From: Thiomicrorhabdus arctica DSM 13458
GTDB lineage: Bacteria; Pseudomonadota; Gammaproteobacteria; Thiomicrospirales; Thiomicrospiraceae
Direction: 5' to 3'
Length of the DNA stretch: 64,000 bases
NCBI RefSeq assembly: GCF_000381085.1
Contig: NZ_KB905899.1
Coordinates: 496,001 to 560,000 of the forward strand
Below, piece after piece: positions 44,725 to 54,409 of this stretch (its first letter is position 1; every line of letters begins with the position of its first letter). Under the pieces are notes generated by a model that worked only from the letters and a program-made list of their open reading frames with translations, searched no databases and was not told the DNA's origin. The position numbers and the translations under genes were made by a program.

Positions 44725-45612
44725 ATGCGTACACGTGTTTTGAATAAATTATGTTTAAAACACGCTCCCTTGATTTTAGCGCTGGGCTTGGTCATAAGCC
44801 CTGTGGTTAAGTCAAGTTCTTTGACCACTTCCCCCCCCAATTATAAGTTATTTGCTGAGTTACAATCATTAACCCAAGCAGATTACCAATGGATTGGGGA
44901 ACGAATTTATCAAAATGAGTGTGCTGGGAAGCCTAAGTACTTAACCTATTGGGGCAGGGGCGAAACGTTCCCTTCATTTGGTATAGGCCACTTTATCTGG
45001 CATCCTAAACTTGCCGAAAATCGCGCTGAACATAGGTTTACGGAAACGTTCCCCGCGATGGTTGAATTTGTCTCTAAAACACAGAGGCCTCCTGATTGGT
45101 TACAAAAGTTATCTTCCCAAACTGAATTTATGGCTCCTTGGTCTTCAAAAGAAGCGTTTGACCAGGCCTGGTCAAACGCTGAATTGCAACAACTTAGACA
45201 TTGGCTATTAACCACCCAGTCTCAACAAGCTCAGTTTATTGTTGTGGCCTTCCAAAACCGCTGGTTAAGTGAAATCCAATCCCTTACCTTAAATCAGCAA
45301 GTCATTATTCAGCAACGTTTAGATAAGATGATGAGTTTTAAAAAAGGTCTGTTTGCCGTGATTGACTACTTTAACTTCAAAGGTATTGGTCTGAATAAAA
45401 AAGAGCAGTACCAGGGCAGCTCTTGGGGATTGGCTTCGGTGCTGAAGTCTATGGATGTGGCAGAAAAGAGTTCGCAAGATGAATATTTAAAGCAATTTGT
45501 CATCGCAGCAAAAAAACGCCTTCAGTTACGCATCACGTTAGCACCGGCTGAACGTAATGAACTTCGTTGGCTAAAAGGTTGGTATGTTCGTTTAGATCAA
45601 TACTTAAAATAA
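44725..45612 (+). CDS. Exported protein of an uncharacterised conserved family
   Basis: A 295-aa protein with a signal peptide (HAPLILALGLVISPVVKS). The mature part has a recurring motif I-G-E-R-I-Y-x-N-E-C, LTYWGRGETFPSFGIGHFIWHP near residue 75, and FKGIGLNKKEQYQGSSWGL. I recognise the sort of conserved pattern (N-E-C, GxGE-FPSxGIGHF) but not a function. A lysozyme-like or transglycosylase-like role is only a guess. Two features are odd: a C8 tract in the N-terminal coding region (44831-44838) and a 28-bp perfect palindrome (45153-45180). Confidence 0.75.
   Translation: MRTRVLNKLCLKHAPLILALGLVISPVVKSSSLTTSPPNYKLFAELQSLTQADYQWIGERIYQNECAGKPKYLTYWGRGETFPSFGIGHFIWHPKLAENRAEHRFTETFPAMVEFVSKTQRPPDWLQKLSSQTEFMAPWSSKEAFDQAWSNAELQQLRHWLLTTQSQQAQFIVVAFQNRWLSEIQSLTLNQQVIIQQRLDKMMSFKKGLFAVIDYFNFKGIGLNKKEQYQGSSWGLASVLKSMDVAEKSSQDEYLKQFVIAAKKRLQLRITLAPAERNELRWLKGWYVRLDQYLK
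44831..44838. repeat. C8 homopolymer tract inside the 44725 gene
   Basis: Eight consecutive C fall in the early codons (Thr-Ser-Pro-Pro-Asn), just after the signal peptide. A change of one base would shift the reading frame and truncate the protein. Confidence 0.95.
45153..45180. repeat. CAGGCCTG element 11, perfect 28-bp palindrome in a gene
   Basis: The left arm AGCGTTTGACCAGG is followed by its exact complement, all inside the coding sequence (EAFDQAWSNA). It is the longest extension of the CAGGCCTG core in the window. Its core is read as Gln-Ala-Trp. Confidence 0.97.
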
Positions 45613-45657
45613 TTTGACCACCTGCGTAAGCAGTAACCGCTCAAGCCCATCACCATA

Positions 45658-45693
45658 AAAAAAGGCCATCAATCTAAATTGATGGCCTTTTTT
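45658..45693. terminator. Bidirectional terminator
   Basis: AAAGGCCATCAAT pairs with ATTGATGGCCTTT across a 4-base loop CTAA, flanked by A and T runs on both sides. It ends the 44725 gene (plus) and the chemoreceptor gene (minus). Confidence 0.95.
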
Positions 45694-45727
45694 ATTGAGT
45701 TCATTAAAGTAGAGTGTCAGTCTGAGT

Positions 45728-48370
45728 TTAGAAATCTGACCATTCATCACTATCATGAGGTTCAGGCGCTTTAACTGCCGATGGCTCTGGTTTTTTCACG
45801 CTTGCTTGAGTTGGCGTAACTTTGGACGGAGCGGCGGGTGTTTTGTTAATAGCAGGGGCTATTGTTTTATTAACCACGGGTGTGTGAGGAATGCTCACTG
45901 CCGGACTAGTAGGTAATGCAATCGAAGACACTGAATGATTGGTTCTAAAGAATGCCATGTTGTTACTTAACGCGGTTGCTTGTTGGTTCATGTTTTCGGC
46001 AACAGCTGAAGTTCTTTCCACGAGTGTCGCATTTTCTTGTGTAGTGGCATCTATATCACTGATTGCTAGGTGAACTTGATGTACACCTTCAGCCTGCTCT
46101 TTAGAGGCTGATGTGATGTGATGAATCATTTGTGTCACTTGGTCAATCGATGAGGTGATTTCATTAATCGCTGCACCAGATTCACTGGCAAGCTGTGTAC
46201 CTTGACTAATGCGTTGCACACTAGAGTCAATGAGTTTTTTAATGTCCTTAGCCGCATCGGCCGATTTTTGAGCTAAATTTCGAACTTCTCCAGCAACGAC
46301 CGCAAATCCACGACCATGTTCACCCGCACGAGCCGCTTCAACAGCCGCATTCAATGCTAATAGATTGGTTTGGAACGCAATGCCATCAATTAAGCTGACA
46401 ATGCTCGCAATTTGCTGACTTGATGTTTGAATGCTGTCCATGGCTTCAATGGTGCGTTTCATGACGTCACCTGCTTGTATCGCCTCTGTCTGCACCTTCT
46501 CTACAACAAATGAAGCTTGTTGAGCATTTTCAGTATTGTTTTGTACTGCTGAGTTCATCTCCTCCATCGTGGCAGAAGTTTCCTCAATTGCGGCAGCCTG
46601 CTGTTGTACCTGGGCACTTAGATGTGAGGCATCTTTAGACAAACCAAGCGCTTCCGTCTGAACAATCGTTGCAGACTGTACCGCCTGCGAGACGGTGAAT
46701 GCTAATTTTTCGATGGATTGATTAATGGCATTTTTCAGTTGTAATAGGTCGCCTTGATACTCATTGGAAATCGTTTTTGTTAAATCCCCTTCGCTTTGAG
46801 CGGTGACGACATCGGTGATGTCGGTAATGGCTTTATCTAAAGCAATCATCGAGTCATTGATACGCTGCTTAAGGGTATCTAATTCACCCTGTGCTTCAAT
46901 TTCAATGCGCGACTGGAAGATACCTTGTTGCATATCCATCATGACATGGTTGATTTCAGTAATGACATGGTTTGTTTCAGTCATAGCTTGTTGCGCATCG
47001 TGAAGCATTGTTGCGTAACGACCGGAAGCATTATTATTCTGAATAGTAATATCATAAATGCCATCTTTCATGGCTTTCATGACTTTAGCGAGCTCATCCA
47101 TGACACTGGCGATATTGTCTGTACTTTGGTTAATGCCTGATTTTAGAAGTTCTAAATCGCCTTGATAGTCACCTGAAATACGTTGGCTGAAGTCCCCTTC
47201 AGAAATTGCTTTAACCGTACCGTTGGCCTCTTGTAAAGCCAAGCCAATTTGCGTTAACAGTTCATTAATCGCTTTAGCGGTTTGTCCCACTTCATCATTA
47301 GAGTTGACGTCCATCCGCAGAGAGAAATTACCGGTACTGAGAATCTTGGCGGTGACTTTCTGCACGTTTTGTAAAGGGGTGATGACCATTTTACTCATGA
47401 CAATAACGATAATAATAATTAATAACAGAACCCCGCTGAGAATGCCGGCAAGAGAGATCCACGCAGTATTCATTGCAAGCTCTATAGGTGTATCGTGAAC
47501 CGCTTGATCGAGAATAAATAGATGACGTCCCATGATCTTATGCTCTTCATCATGGGCGGGAACGTCAATAAATACTTTACCGTTGTGGAGGTAGATTTTA
47601 TTGTTTTCACCGTCTACGGCTTGAAAACCTGATTTAGCAAAATCAATAACGTCTTTTTTAAACCATTTATTGCTTGCTAATATGTAGTTTTTGCCAAAAG
47701 GTATATTGTTGTCGATAACCGGCATCTTGCCATATTTTTCGGCAACATAACGTTTATCAACCAATAATATCCATTCACCATCTTCCTGTTTGGCAAAATG
47801 TTTGCGAACGGAAGCCAGTCCTTGAATCATGGTGATCATACCCATGAATTCGCCATCATCTATTACGGGTGAAATACCAATAACGGAGACGCCTAAAGCA
47901 CCCAAAGCAAGTGAGCCAGTAGCTTTTTTGTTTTTCATCGCATCTCTAATCAATGGGCTATTGGCAAGGTTTTGACCATAGCTATCAAGGTCCCAGGACT
48001 TAATCAATGCGCGTCCGTCTGCAGTAATGAGCTGAGTCGCGATGTTTTTATAGTTGGTTTGATTGCGGTAGCTGTCCTTAATGCCTGCAAAAATAGGGAT
48101 AAGCTCTTCTCGCTCTTCTACCACTAAGGCGGATGCAACCTGCTTTTGGAGAGAAATGGCTGTAGAGCCAATAATGCTACCTTGAATTTTTAAATCGATT
48201 TGTGACTCAATGTACGTGGTCAAATCTTTAACCATTTTATTCTCTATCTCACCTTTGACAGGCGCAACTGAGGTTTGGTAAATCAAGGCTCCAACCATGA
48301 TCGAAACAATTAAACCAATCAGTGTGGTAATGGACACCACTTTGGCTCTTAATGATAAATTGGCTAGCAT
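45728..48370 (-). CDS. Methyl-accepting chemotaxis protein with several HAMP-like units
   Basis: An 880-aa chemoreceptor. Transmembrane segment 1 is at about 12-31, a dCache-like periplasmic domain at 35-295 and transmembrane segment 2 at 302-327. A HAMP domain at 328-377 is followed by at least three or four further HAMP-like units, shown by repeats such as [23 protein letters not shown] and [23 protein letters not shown] (roughly 391-550). The signalling hairpin is at about 560-830 ([20 protein letters not shown]). A proline-rich tail ends in E-W-S-D-F, similar in form to the W-x-x-F tethering pentapeptide for CheR. The attractant is unknown. Confidence 0.93.
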   Translation of the reverse strand: MLANLSLRAKVVSITTLIGLIVSIMVGALIYQTSVAPVKGEIENKMVKDLTTYIESQIDLKIQGSIIGSTAISLQKQVASALVVEEREELIPIFAGIKDSYRNQTNYKNIATQLITADGRALIKSWDLDSYGQNLANSPLIRDAMKNKKATGSLALGALGVSVIGISPVIDDGEFMGMITMIQGLASVRKHFAKQEDGEWILLVDKRYVAEKYGKMPVIDNNIPFGKNYILASNKWFKKDVIDFAKSGFQAVDGENNKIYLHNGKVFIDVPAHDEEHKIMGRHLFILDQAVHDTPIELAMNTAWISLAGILSGVLLLIIIIVIVMSKMVITPLQNVQKVTAKILSTGNFSLRMDVNSNDEVGQTAKAINELLTQIGLALQEANGTVKAISEGDFSQRISGDYQGDLELLKSGINQSTDNIASVMDELAKVMKAMKDGIYDITIQNNNASGRYATMLHDAQQAMTETNHVITEINHVMMDMQQGIFQSRIEIEAQGELDTLKQRINDSMIALDKAITDITDVVTAQSEGDLTKTISNEYQGDLLQLKNAINQSIEKLAFTVSQAVQSATIVQTEALGLSKDASHLSAQVQQQAAAIEETSATMEEMNSAVQNNTENAQQASFVVEKVQTEAIQAGDVMKRTIEAMDSIQTSSQQIASIVSLIDGIAFQTNLLALNAAVEAARAGEHGRGFAVVAGEVRNLAQKSADAAKDIKKLIDSSVQRISQGTQLASESGAAINEITSSIDQVTQMIHHITSASKEQAEGVHQVHLAISDIDATTQENATLVERTSAVAENMNQQATALSNNMAFFRTNHSVSSIALPTSPAVSIPHTPVVNKTIAPAINKTPAAPSKVTPTQASVKKPEPSAVKAPEPHDSDEWSDF

Positions 48371-49348
48371 TTAATATTCCTCTTTGAATGACAGGTAAGC
48401 GGTTTCTGTAAACTTTTATTTTAGGAGTTAGAGTATACTTTGTGAAAAGCATTCGTGATTATAATTACTGGTGTTAAGTTGAATAAATGCCGTTGGACAC
48501 CATCTCCTAATAGTGCTTTCTGCTTAAGCATTACCTATGCCACTCATTAAGAAAGGTCAAGGCCCATAAAATGTAAGGCCTCAATAATTTGTCGCAGGTT
48601 CTTACAAAGGACCTATTCGGATTAGTCATTGTGTACTTTAAACGCGCAGAGCGGTCAATGCCACTTTTTACGTTGATTAACGGATAACTTACAAACGACC
48701 TGCTAGTATGGTATTCAGAACACTGATCGCCATTCAGGGACTGATCATCATTTTAGGGTGAGTTCATCTCAATTTATAGGCTGAACATTTTTAAGACTTG
48801 TTGGCTTGCTGGCTTGTTTATGATTTTGACCTACATTTAAAAAATAAACAACCTGTTGGGCGTGGGGTTTTTAAGGCTGCAATATTTGAAATTTGGGGCT
48901 TTGATGACTTTGGGTATCTAATGCGTTTGAACGGCCACTTTCTTAAGAACCATTTTTGAGTGGGTAATTGATTTATTTTAAATAGTTTAATATTATCAAT
49001 AAGATAGGTTGGCAATATGCATGGGGATTTTTAGAAAAGTCTAACTCAAGTGTACTCCTGTTGGTTTTTTGTGAATTTTGTCCTTACAGTATTCGCTCGG
49101 GGGGCATAATTATCATTTTTTAGGCTTCTAAAGTGAGTTTGGGAGGGTTTGCTAAGGATGTTACTTGGGCTACCTATGACTAAAATCGTTTTGCAATCAG
49201 GTGAAAATTTCGATAAATTAATGCCCGCTTTGCGGATGAATGTCATAATAAATCTTTTTACGCTGACTGTTGATTGTCACAGGGCTATTATTTGGTTAAT
49301 CTTCTTTATGAAATGAAGAAATATCCATTGAATGTAAAGAGGACGCTT
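48371..49348. other. 978-base region with no supported gene
   Basis: I see no convincing coding sequence. Open frames of 65-67 codons on the minus strand at 48818-49015 and 49046-49246 have no family resemblance or good ribosome binding site. Small direct repeats (GGCTTG) occur at 48800-48820. The cysM promoter should be in the right part. Compared with the rest of the window it is unusually long for intergenic DNA. Confidence 0.5.
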
Positions 49349-50239
49349 ATGCAATTTAAAACATTAATGGACTTTGTGGGGAATACACCATTGGTACGAC
49401 TGCAACGTCTGGTCAATCCTGCGACGAAGAGTGTGGTGCTGGTCAAGCTAGAGGGTAACAACCCTGCGGGTTCTGTGAAAGATAGACCTGCTTTGTATAT
49501 GATTCAGCAAGCTGAGTTGCGCGGGGAGATTAAGCCGGGTGATACCTTGATTGAGGCGACCAGCGGCAATACAGGAATAGCTCTGGCAATGGCAGCCTCC
49601 TTGATGGGCTATAAAATGAAGTTAGTCATGCCAAATAATATGAGTATGGAGCGTAAAGCATCCATGGCCGCTTATGGTGCCGAGCTTATTGAGGTCAGTA
49701 AAGAAAAAGGTATGGAAGGAGCTCGTGATTTGGCCGATAATATGAAATCTGAAGGACAAGGTTTTGTGCTAGATCAGTTTGCTAATCCTGATAATCCGCT
49801 CTCGCACTATCATTCTACCGGTCCCGAGATTTGGCGGGATACTGAAGGTGAGATTACGCACTTCGTAAGTGCCATGGGCACCACTGGGACGATTATGGGA
49901 ACCTCTATGTTTCTAAAAGAACAGAATTCTCAAATTCAAGTTATCGGTGTGCAGCCTGAAGAGGGTGCTGCGATTCCTGGCATTCGACGCTGGCCGGCAG
50001 AATATATGCCTAAAATTTATGAATCGATTCGAGTGGACCGTACTATAAATATGGCGCAAATTCGTGCAGAAGACACCATGCGTGCCCTCGCTAAAGTTGA
50101 GGGGGTCTTTGGAGGAGTTTCTTCAGGTGGTGCCGTTGCCGCTGCTTTACAGGTCGCCAATGAGGTCGAAAATGCAGTGATTGTCACTATTATTTGTGAT
50201 CGAGGCGATCGTTATCTTTCAACAGGTGTCTACGGGTAA
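49349..50239 (+). CDS. cysM: Cysteine synthase B
   Basis: CysM makes cysteine (or S-sulfocysteine) from O-acetylserine with PLP. The start at 49349 (MQFKTLMDFVGNTPLVRL) follows GAGG and gives 296 aa, the usual length; a longer frame from 49274 adds residues unlike CysM. The PLP lysine is Lys44 in NPAGSVKDRPALY, and SGNTGIALAMAA and GTTGTIMG are the other substrate loops. A tail R-W-P-A-E-Y-M-P supports CysM over CysK. The CYTH gene follows after 7 bases. Confidence 0.95.
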   Translation: MQFKTLMDFVGNTPLVRLQRLVNPATKSVVLVKLEGNNPAGSVKDRPALYMIQQAELRGEIKPGDTLIEATSGNTGIALAMAASLMGYKMKLVMPNNMSMERKASMAAYGAELIEVSKEKGMEGARDLADNMKSEGQGFVLDQFANPDNPLSHYHSTGPEIWRDTEGEITHFVSAMGTTGTIMGTSMFLKEQNSQIQVIGVQPEEGAAIPGIRRWPAEYMPKIYESIRVDRTINMAQIRAEDTMRALAKVEGVFGGVSSGGAVAAALQVANEVENAVIVTIICDRGDRYLSTGVYG

Positions 50240-50246
50240 TTAGAGC

Positions 50247-50744
50247 ATGGCAAGAGAGATTGAAAGAAAGTTTTTAGTGAAGAGCGATGAATGGAAAGCC
50301 TTAGCGTTTAAGCAAACGCATTTCGCACAGGGATATTTGAATGATATTTCAGAAGCCAGTGCCAAGAGTTCTGTGCGTGTGCGTATTGAAGGTGAAAAAG
50401 CCAATATGAACATTAAGAGCTTGGAAATTGGTTTAAGCAGAGATGAGTATGAGTATGCAATTCCTTTAGAGGAAGGTAAGCAAATTCTGCAAACACTGGC
50501 CACAGGCCCCGTGATTGAAAAAATTCGCTATCTGGTGAAAGTCGGGCAGCACACCTGGGAGATTGATGAATTTCTCGGTGCTAACTTAGGGTTAGTGGTC
50601 GCTGAGGTTGAACTGGACTCAGAAGATGAAGAGATTGAGATACCCAATTGGTCTGGCAAGGAAGTGACCAATATCTCGCGATATTATAATGTTAGCCTGA
50701 GTAAGGTGCCTTTTAGTTTCTGGAGTGTAGATGAAAATGTTTAA
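50247..50744 (+). CDS. CYTH-domain phosphohydrolase
   Basis: A 165-aa protein of the CYTH superfamily (adenylate cyclase class IV/thiamine triphosphatase fold). The N-terminal E-I-E-R-K-F motif (ExExK) is the triphosphate- and metal-binding signature. Bacterial CYTH proteins such as YgiF hydrolyse inorganic triphosphate. It overlaps the following TolC gene by 14 bases and lies 7 bases after cysM, so all three are probably cotranscribed. Confidence 0.9.
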   Translation: MAREIERKFLVKSDEWKALAFKQTHFAQGYLNDISEASAKSSVRVRIEGEKANMNIKSLEIGLSRDEYEYAIPLEEGKQILQTLATGPVIEKIRYLVKVGQHTWEIDEFLGANLGLVVAEVELDSEDEEIEIPNWSGKEVTNISRYYNVSLSKVPFSFWSVDENV

Positions 50745-52098
50745 TGGTTCTTTGTCCCGTTTAGGGTTTGTCGTCTCAAGTGGTGTTTTATGCTTGGCGA
50801 CAGTCAATAGTGTTCAGGCTTCTGCTACAGCAGGGTTGATGGATGTTTACCAAATGGCTTCACTGCATGATGCCAAATTGTCGCAAGCTCGTGTGCAGTA
50901 CCAAGCCGATCGCCAGGGTTTAAAAACCGCTAAATCCTATTTGTTACCACAGATACAGGCCGATGGCAGCTATTTCAAGACCGATAGCAGTAATGACTCT
51001 TATGATATGTCTGTGCGGGATTTATCGCTAACCTTGAACCAGCCTCTTTATCAGCATGAGACTTGGGCGGCTTATGAGCAAGTAAAACAGAGCTTGAAAA
51101 CATCAGAGTATGTCATGCAATCTGCTGAACAGGATTTAATCCTACGAGTGACAGAGGCGTATTTTAATGTTTTATTAGCACAGCAAGATCTACAGCTTTT
51201 CAAAGCAAAAGAGAATGCGGATAACACCCAGTTAGAACGCGCACAAGCCTCTTCAGAAGTAGGATTAGCCAGTCGTGTTGATGTGCTGCAGGCTAAGTCG
51301 AGTTATGATCTCTCAAAATCGGACCGTATCACTGGCGAAAATAGTCTAGATATCAGTCTAGAGCAATTGTCCAAATTAACGGGTCAGTCCTTAACACGTT
51401 TGAAAGGTCTATCCATGCAGGTTGCTTTACCTAAAGCAGACCGTAATACGCTTGAGTTGGAATCCAGAGTGGATACACAAAATTTAGCTGTAAAACAAGC
51501 GGCTTCTCAGGTGCTCACTGCAGAACAAGAAATTGAAGTTAAAAAGGGCGGTTATTGGCCGTCTGTAAATTTCCAAGCGAAATATACGGATTCAGCTTAT
51601 TCTGACTTTAATGGAAGACCGAGCTATTTTACGACGGATGCTCAAAAGACCTCTGTTGGAGTAACGGTGACTGTGCCATTGTATTCTGGTGGCGGTACAG
51701 ACTCACAAGTGAGTGCAGCGCGCTATCAATTCACTGTCGCGAAAGAGGCCTTGAGAGATAGCAAGGAGCAAGCTCGCCTAAATGTCAGAATTCAAGCACG
51801 TACGCTTGAAGCTGGTGAATCTTTAATCTCAGCGCTACGTGAAGCCGTTAAGTCAAATGATGCCTTCCTAGCAGCGGCTGAAGAAGGTTATCAGGTAGGC
51901 TTGAAGAGTTTACTTGAAGTCCTTACGGCCCGCTCTAATCAATACGCGGCGCGTAAAAATTTAGTTGCTGCAATTCATAACCAAGTACTGAATACTCTAC
52001 GCCTAGAATCAAGTTTAGGCGATTTAACGATTGATGATTTAATGGTATTTGATAAGTTGTTGCAAGAGCCTGTCAAAGTGGCTAAGCCAAGCGCTTAA
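50731..52098 (+). CDS. TolC-like outer membrane efflux protein
   Basis: A 455-aa protein with a signal peptide (LGFVVSSGVLCLATVNSVQAS). It has the two-repeat TolC pattern: GLMDVYQMASLHDAKLSQARVQYQADRQGL and repeated DILL/RVTEAYFNVLLAQQDL, plus TVPLYSGGGTDSQVSAARYQF in the second half. It acts as an outer-membrane channel for efflux pumps or type I secretion. The gene starts 14 bases before the CYTH stop codon. A second TolC-like gene at 16153 is less similar to classical TolC. Confidence 0.93.
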   Translation: MKMFNGSLSRLGFVVSSGVLCLATVNSVQASATAGLMDVYQMASLHDAKLSQARVQYQADRQGLKTAKSYLLPQIQADGSYFKTDSSNDSYDMSVRDLSLTLNQPLYQHETWAAYEQVKQSLKTSEYVMQSAEQDLILRVTEAYFNVLLAQQDLQLFKAKENADNTQLERAQASSEVGLASRVDVLQAKSSYDLSKSDRITGENSLDISLEQLSKLTGQSLTRLKGLSMQVALPKADRNTLELESRVDTQNLAVKQAASQVLTAEQEIEVKKGGYWPSVNFQAKYTDSAYSDFNGRPSYFTTDAQKTSVGVTVTVPLYSGGGTDSQVSAARYQFTVAKEALRDSKEQARLNVRIQARTLEAGESLISALREAVKSNDAFLAAAEEGYQVGLKSLLEVLTARSNQYAARKNLVAAIHNQVLNTLRLESSLGDLTIDDLMVFDKLLQEPVKVAKPSA

Positions 52099-52150
52099 CT
52101 TGATGATGCAATCTATCAAAAGTTTTACATGTGGTATTTAGGAGCTTGAT

Positions 52151-53680
52151 TTGAAACGACGTTCCTTTATTCAAGCAGGCCTGGTAAGTTTACCAGGACT
52201 GAGTTTTTTGGGTCTCCAGAGTTGTCAGAATGTGTCGAATCATCAAAGCTCTATTCGGGTGGGTATTACTTCTCGCCCACGCATGTTAGACCCGCGTAAA
52301 GCCACTGATGCTCTGTCGAGTCGCATTAATCGTCTGATTTACCGTCAGCTGATTGATTTTGACGAACGTTTCCAAGCCATTCCAGATTTAGCCAGCTGGT
52401 TACAACTCTCCAATACCCATTATCGTTTTACGCTCAATGACTCGTTACCCTTTCATCATGGTAAAAAAATGGCCGCAGAAGATGTGGTTGCGACCTACCA
52501 AAGTGTACTGAATCCGGACCTAGGCTCCGCACACAGGGGTTCGTTGAAAGGTATTAAAGAGATCATTGCGGTGAATGAACGGCAAGTTGATTTTATTCTT
52601 GATAAAGCAGATGCCTTGTTTGTTGGGCGTTTGGTCATTGGTATCTTACCGAAAGACTTGATTGATAAAGAGCATGTTTTTCATGAGACACCGATCGGTT
52701 CGGGACCTTGCCAGTTTATCTCTTTATCTGAACAGAAGCTGGTATTGCAACGTTTATCCGATTTGTCGAAACTTGTTTTTATACCTGTCAAGGACGCTAC
52801 GGTTCGCGTATTGAAATTACGAAAGGGTGAACTGGACATCATTCAAAATGACCTGTCACCAGAGTTAGTCAACTACTGTAGCAAGCAAAAAGGCCTTAAG
52901 GTTGAGTGGCACAGCGGCACCAATTTTGGTTATATCGGTTTTAATTTCGAAGATGAGTTGCTGGCACAAACGGCAATGCGGCAAGCATTGGCTTATGGTA
53001 TAGATCGTCAATCCATTATTGATGCTATGTTTGACGGACGAGCGCGTTTAGCGGGTGGCCTGTTGGTACCTGAACACTGGAGCGGTGTGAAGGATATTCA
53101 CGGTTATGATTATCAGCCTGAGAAAGCCAAAGCCTTGTTAAAGAGAGTGATTGTTCCATCAGAATTAGTTAAAAAAGATTCTAATAATCAACAGTTTATT
53201 GAGTTAAGTTATAAAACTTCTAATGATCCAACCCGGATTCGTTTAGCGACTATTTACCAGTCACAATTGCGGAAAATTGGTATTCACCTGAATATTCAAA
53301 GCTATGATTGGGGCACCTTTTACAGCGATATCAAGAAGGGGCGTTTCCAATTATATAGCTTGGCGTGGGTAGGCGTTAAAAGTCCGGACATTTTCCAATA
53401 TGCTTTTGACTCCAATGCAATTCCTCCCAAAGGGGCTAACCGAGGACGTTATCGAGACGCAACGGCAGATCAGTTAATTAGAGAGGCTGGGCAAACGCAA
53501 TCATTAGAACAACAAGCACTCCTGTATCAAAAATTACAACGTCACTTACAAGATACTCTGGCTGTTATACCGCTTTGGTATGAAGATCAGTATTCGGTAA
53601 TGCGCTCTAATATCAGCGGTTATGTCCTCTATGAAGATGGACGTTTGGATGGATTATTGCAGGTACAGAAGAAAATTTAA
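52151..53680 (+). CDS. ABC-type peptide-binding protein (family 5)
   Basis: A 509-aa extracytoplasmic solute-binding protein for peptides or related compounds. The start is TTG at 52151, with GGAG nine bases upstream. The N-terminus MKRRSFIQAG fits a Tat signal (R-R-x-F), and an LQSC lipobox-like site near residue 25 could make it a lipoprotein. SSRINRLIYRQLIDFD, the FHHGKKMAAEDV segment and DQVSLW-type conserved stretches are family 5 features. The downstream YkuD enzyme and two permease genes point to murein-peptide uptake. Confidence 0.88.
   Translation: MKRRSFIQAGLVSLPGLSFLGLQSCQNVSNHQSSIRVGITSRPRMLDPRKATDALSSRINRLIYRQLIDFDERFQAIPDLASWLQLSNTHYRFTLNDSLPFHHGKKMAAEDVVATYQSVLNPDLGSAHRGSLKGIKEIIAVNERQVDFILDKADALFVGRLVIGILPKDLIDKEHVFHETPIGSGPCQFISLSEQKLVLQRLSDLSKLVFIPVKDATVRVLKLRKGELDIIQNDLSPELVNYCSKQKGLKVEWHSGTNFGYIGFNFEDELLAQTAMRQALAYGIDRQSIIDAMFDGRARLAGGLLVPEHWSGVKDIHGYDYQPEKAKALLKRVIVPSELVKKDSNNQQFIELSYKTSNDPTRIRLATIYQSQLRKIGIHLNIQSYDWGTFYSDIKKGRFQLYSLAWVGVKSPDIFQYAFDSNAIPPKGANRGRYRDATADQLIREAGQTQSLEQQALLYQKLQRHLQDTLAVIPLWYEDQYSVMRSNISGYVLYEDGRLDGLLQVQKKI
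52176..52197. repeat. CAGGCCTG element 12 with overlapping inverted repeat
   Basis: CAGGCCTG at 52176-52183 in the signal-peptide region of the binding-protein gene, read as Ala-Gly-Leu. It overlaps an inverted repeat CCTGGTAA-gt-TTACCAGG at 52180-52197. Confidence 0.9.
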
Positions 53681-53865
53681 TAGCAATGTAGTCCGGTAAG
53701 AAACGACACTCTTGCCTTGATTGATGACTTATAATCACAGCGAAGTTTTACAGAAAGGTGGCTTTTAAAGGCTTCGATTAAAATAGTCCGGAAAGCTTTT
53801 CCTAGTCAAACGAATCAACGTTAGACTAGCCCCCATTATTTATATGTTTTGCAGCAGGTTACACA

Positions 53866-54360
53866 GTGTCTTACTCTATTTTTATTTCCATCTCGCAGCA
53901 GACCTTGAGAGTCATTTCAAATGAACACAATAGCGCTATGCAAACTCGCTGCTATTCGGTCAGTAGTGGATTAAATGGGGGTGGGTGTGAGAAGGATTCA
54001 GGTAAGACACCGTTAGGATTGCATCAAGTTCGGGCTAAAATTGGTCACAACCTGCCCATCAACACGGTGTTTGTTGGGCGACGAGCAACTGGCGAGATCT
54101 TTGATGAACGCTTAGCTCTCAGCCATCCGCAAAGGGATTGGATTCTCAGCCGTATTCTCTGGCTTTCAGGGAAAGAGATCGGTGTGAATCGACTGGGTAA
54201 TGTAGACAGTATGCAGCGTTATATCTATATTCATGGCACGCCGGACAGTGAACCGATGGGGAGACCCTTATCGCATGGCTGTATCCGTATGCGTAATGAC
54301 GATCTAATTGAGTTATTTGATTTGATAGAGCCGGGTACAGAGGTCATGATTACGCCATGA
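53866..54360 (+). CDS. YkuD-domain enzyme without signal peptide
   Basis: A 164-aa protein with the YkuD catalytic motif: His123-Gly124 and S136-HGC-IRM, with Cys139 the nucleophile. It has no signal peptide or anchor, unlike typical L,D-transpeptidases. Cytoplasmic YkuD proteins such as ElsL of Acinetobacter act as L,D-carboxypeptidases in peptidoglycan recycling. Between a peptide-binding protein and permease genes, that role fits well here. The activity itself (carboxypeptidase or transpeptidase) is inference. Confidence 0.85.
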   Translation: MSYSIFISISQQTLRVISNEHNSAMQTRCYSVSSGLNGGGCEKDSGKTPLGLHQVRAKIGHNLPINTVFVGRRATGEIFDERLALSHPQRDWILSRILWLSGKEIGVNRLGNVDSMQRYIYIHGTPDSEPMGRPLSHGCIRMRNDDLIELFDLIEPGTEVMITP

Positions 54361-54409
54361 TTCTTGTCAACATCAAAAAAGTGAGTACGCTGCCGTATGA
54401 GGCCATTTT

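Noticed and set aside
48818-49246. Open frames of 65-67 codons on the minus strand (48818-49015, 49046-49246)
   Set aside because: No ribosome binding site, no family resemblance, basic and low-complexity composition. They look like chance frames.
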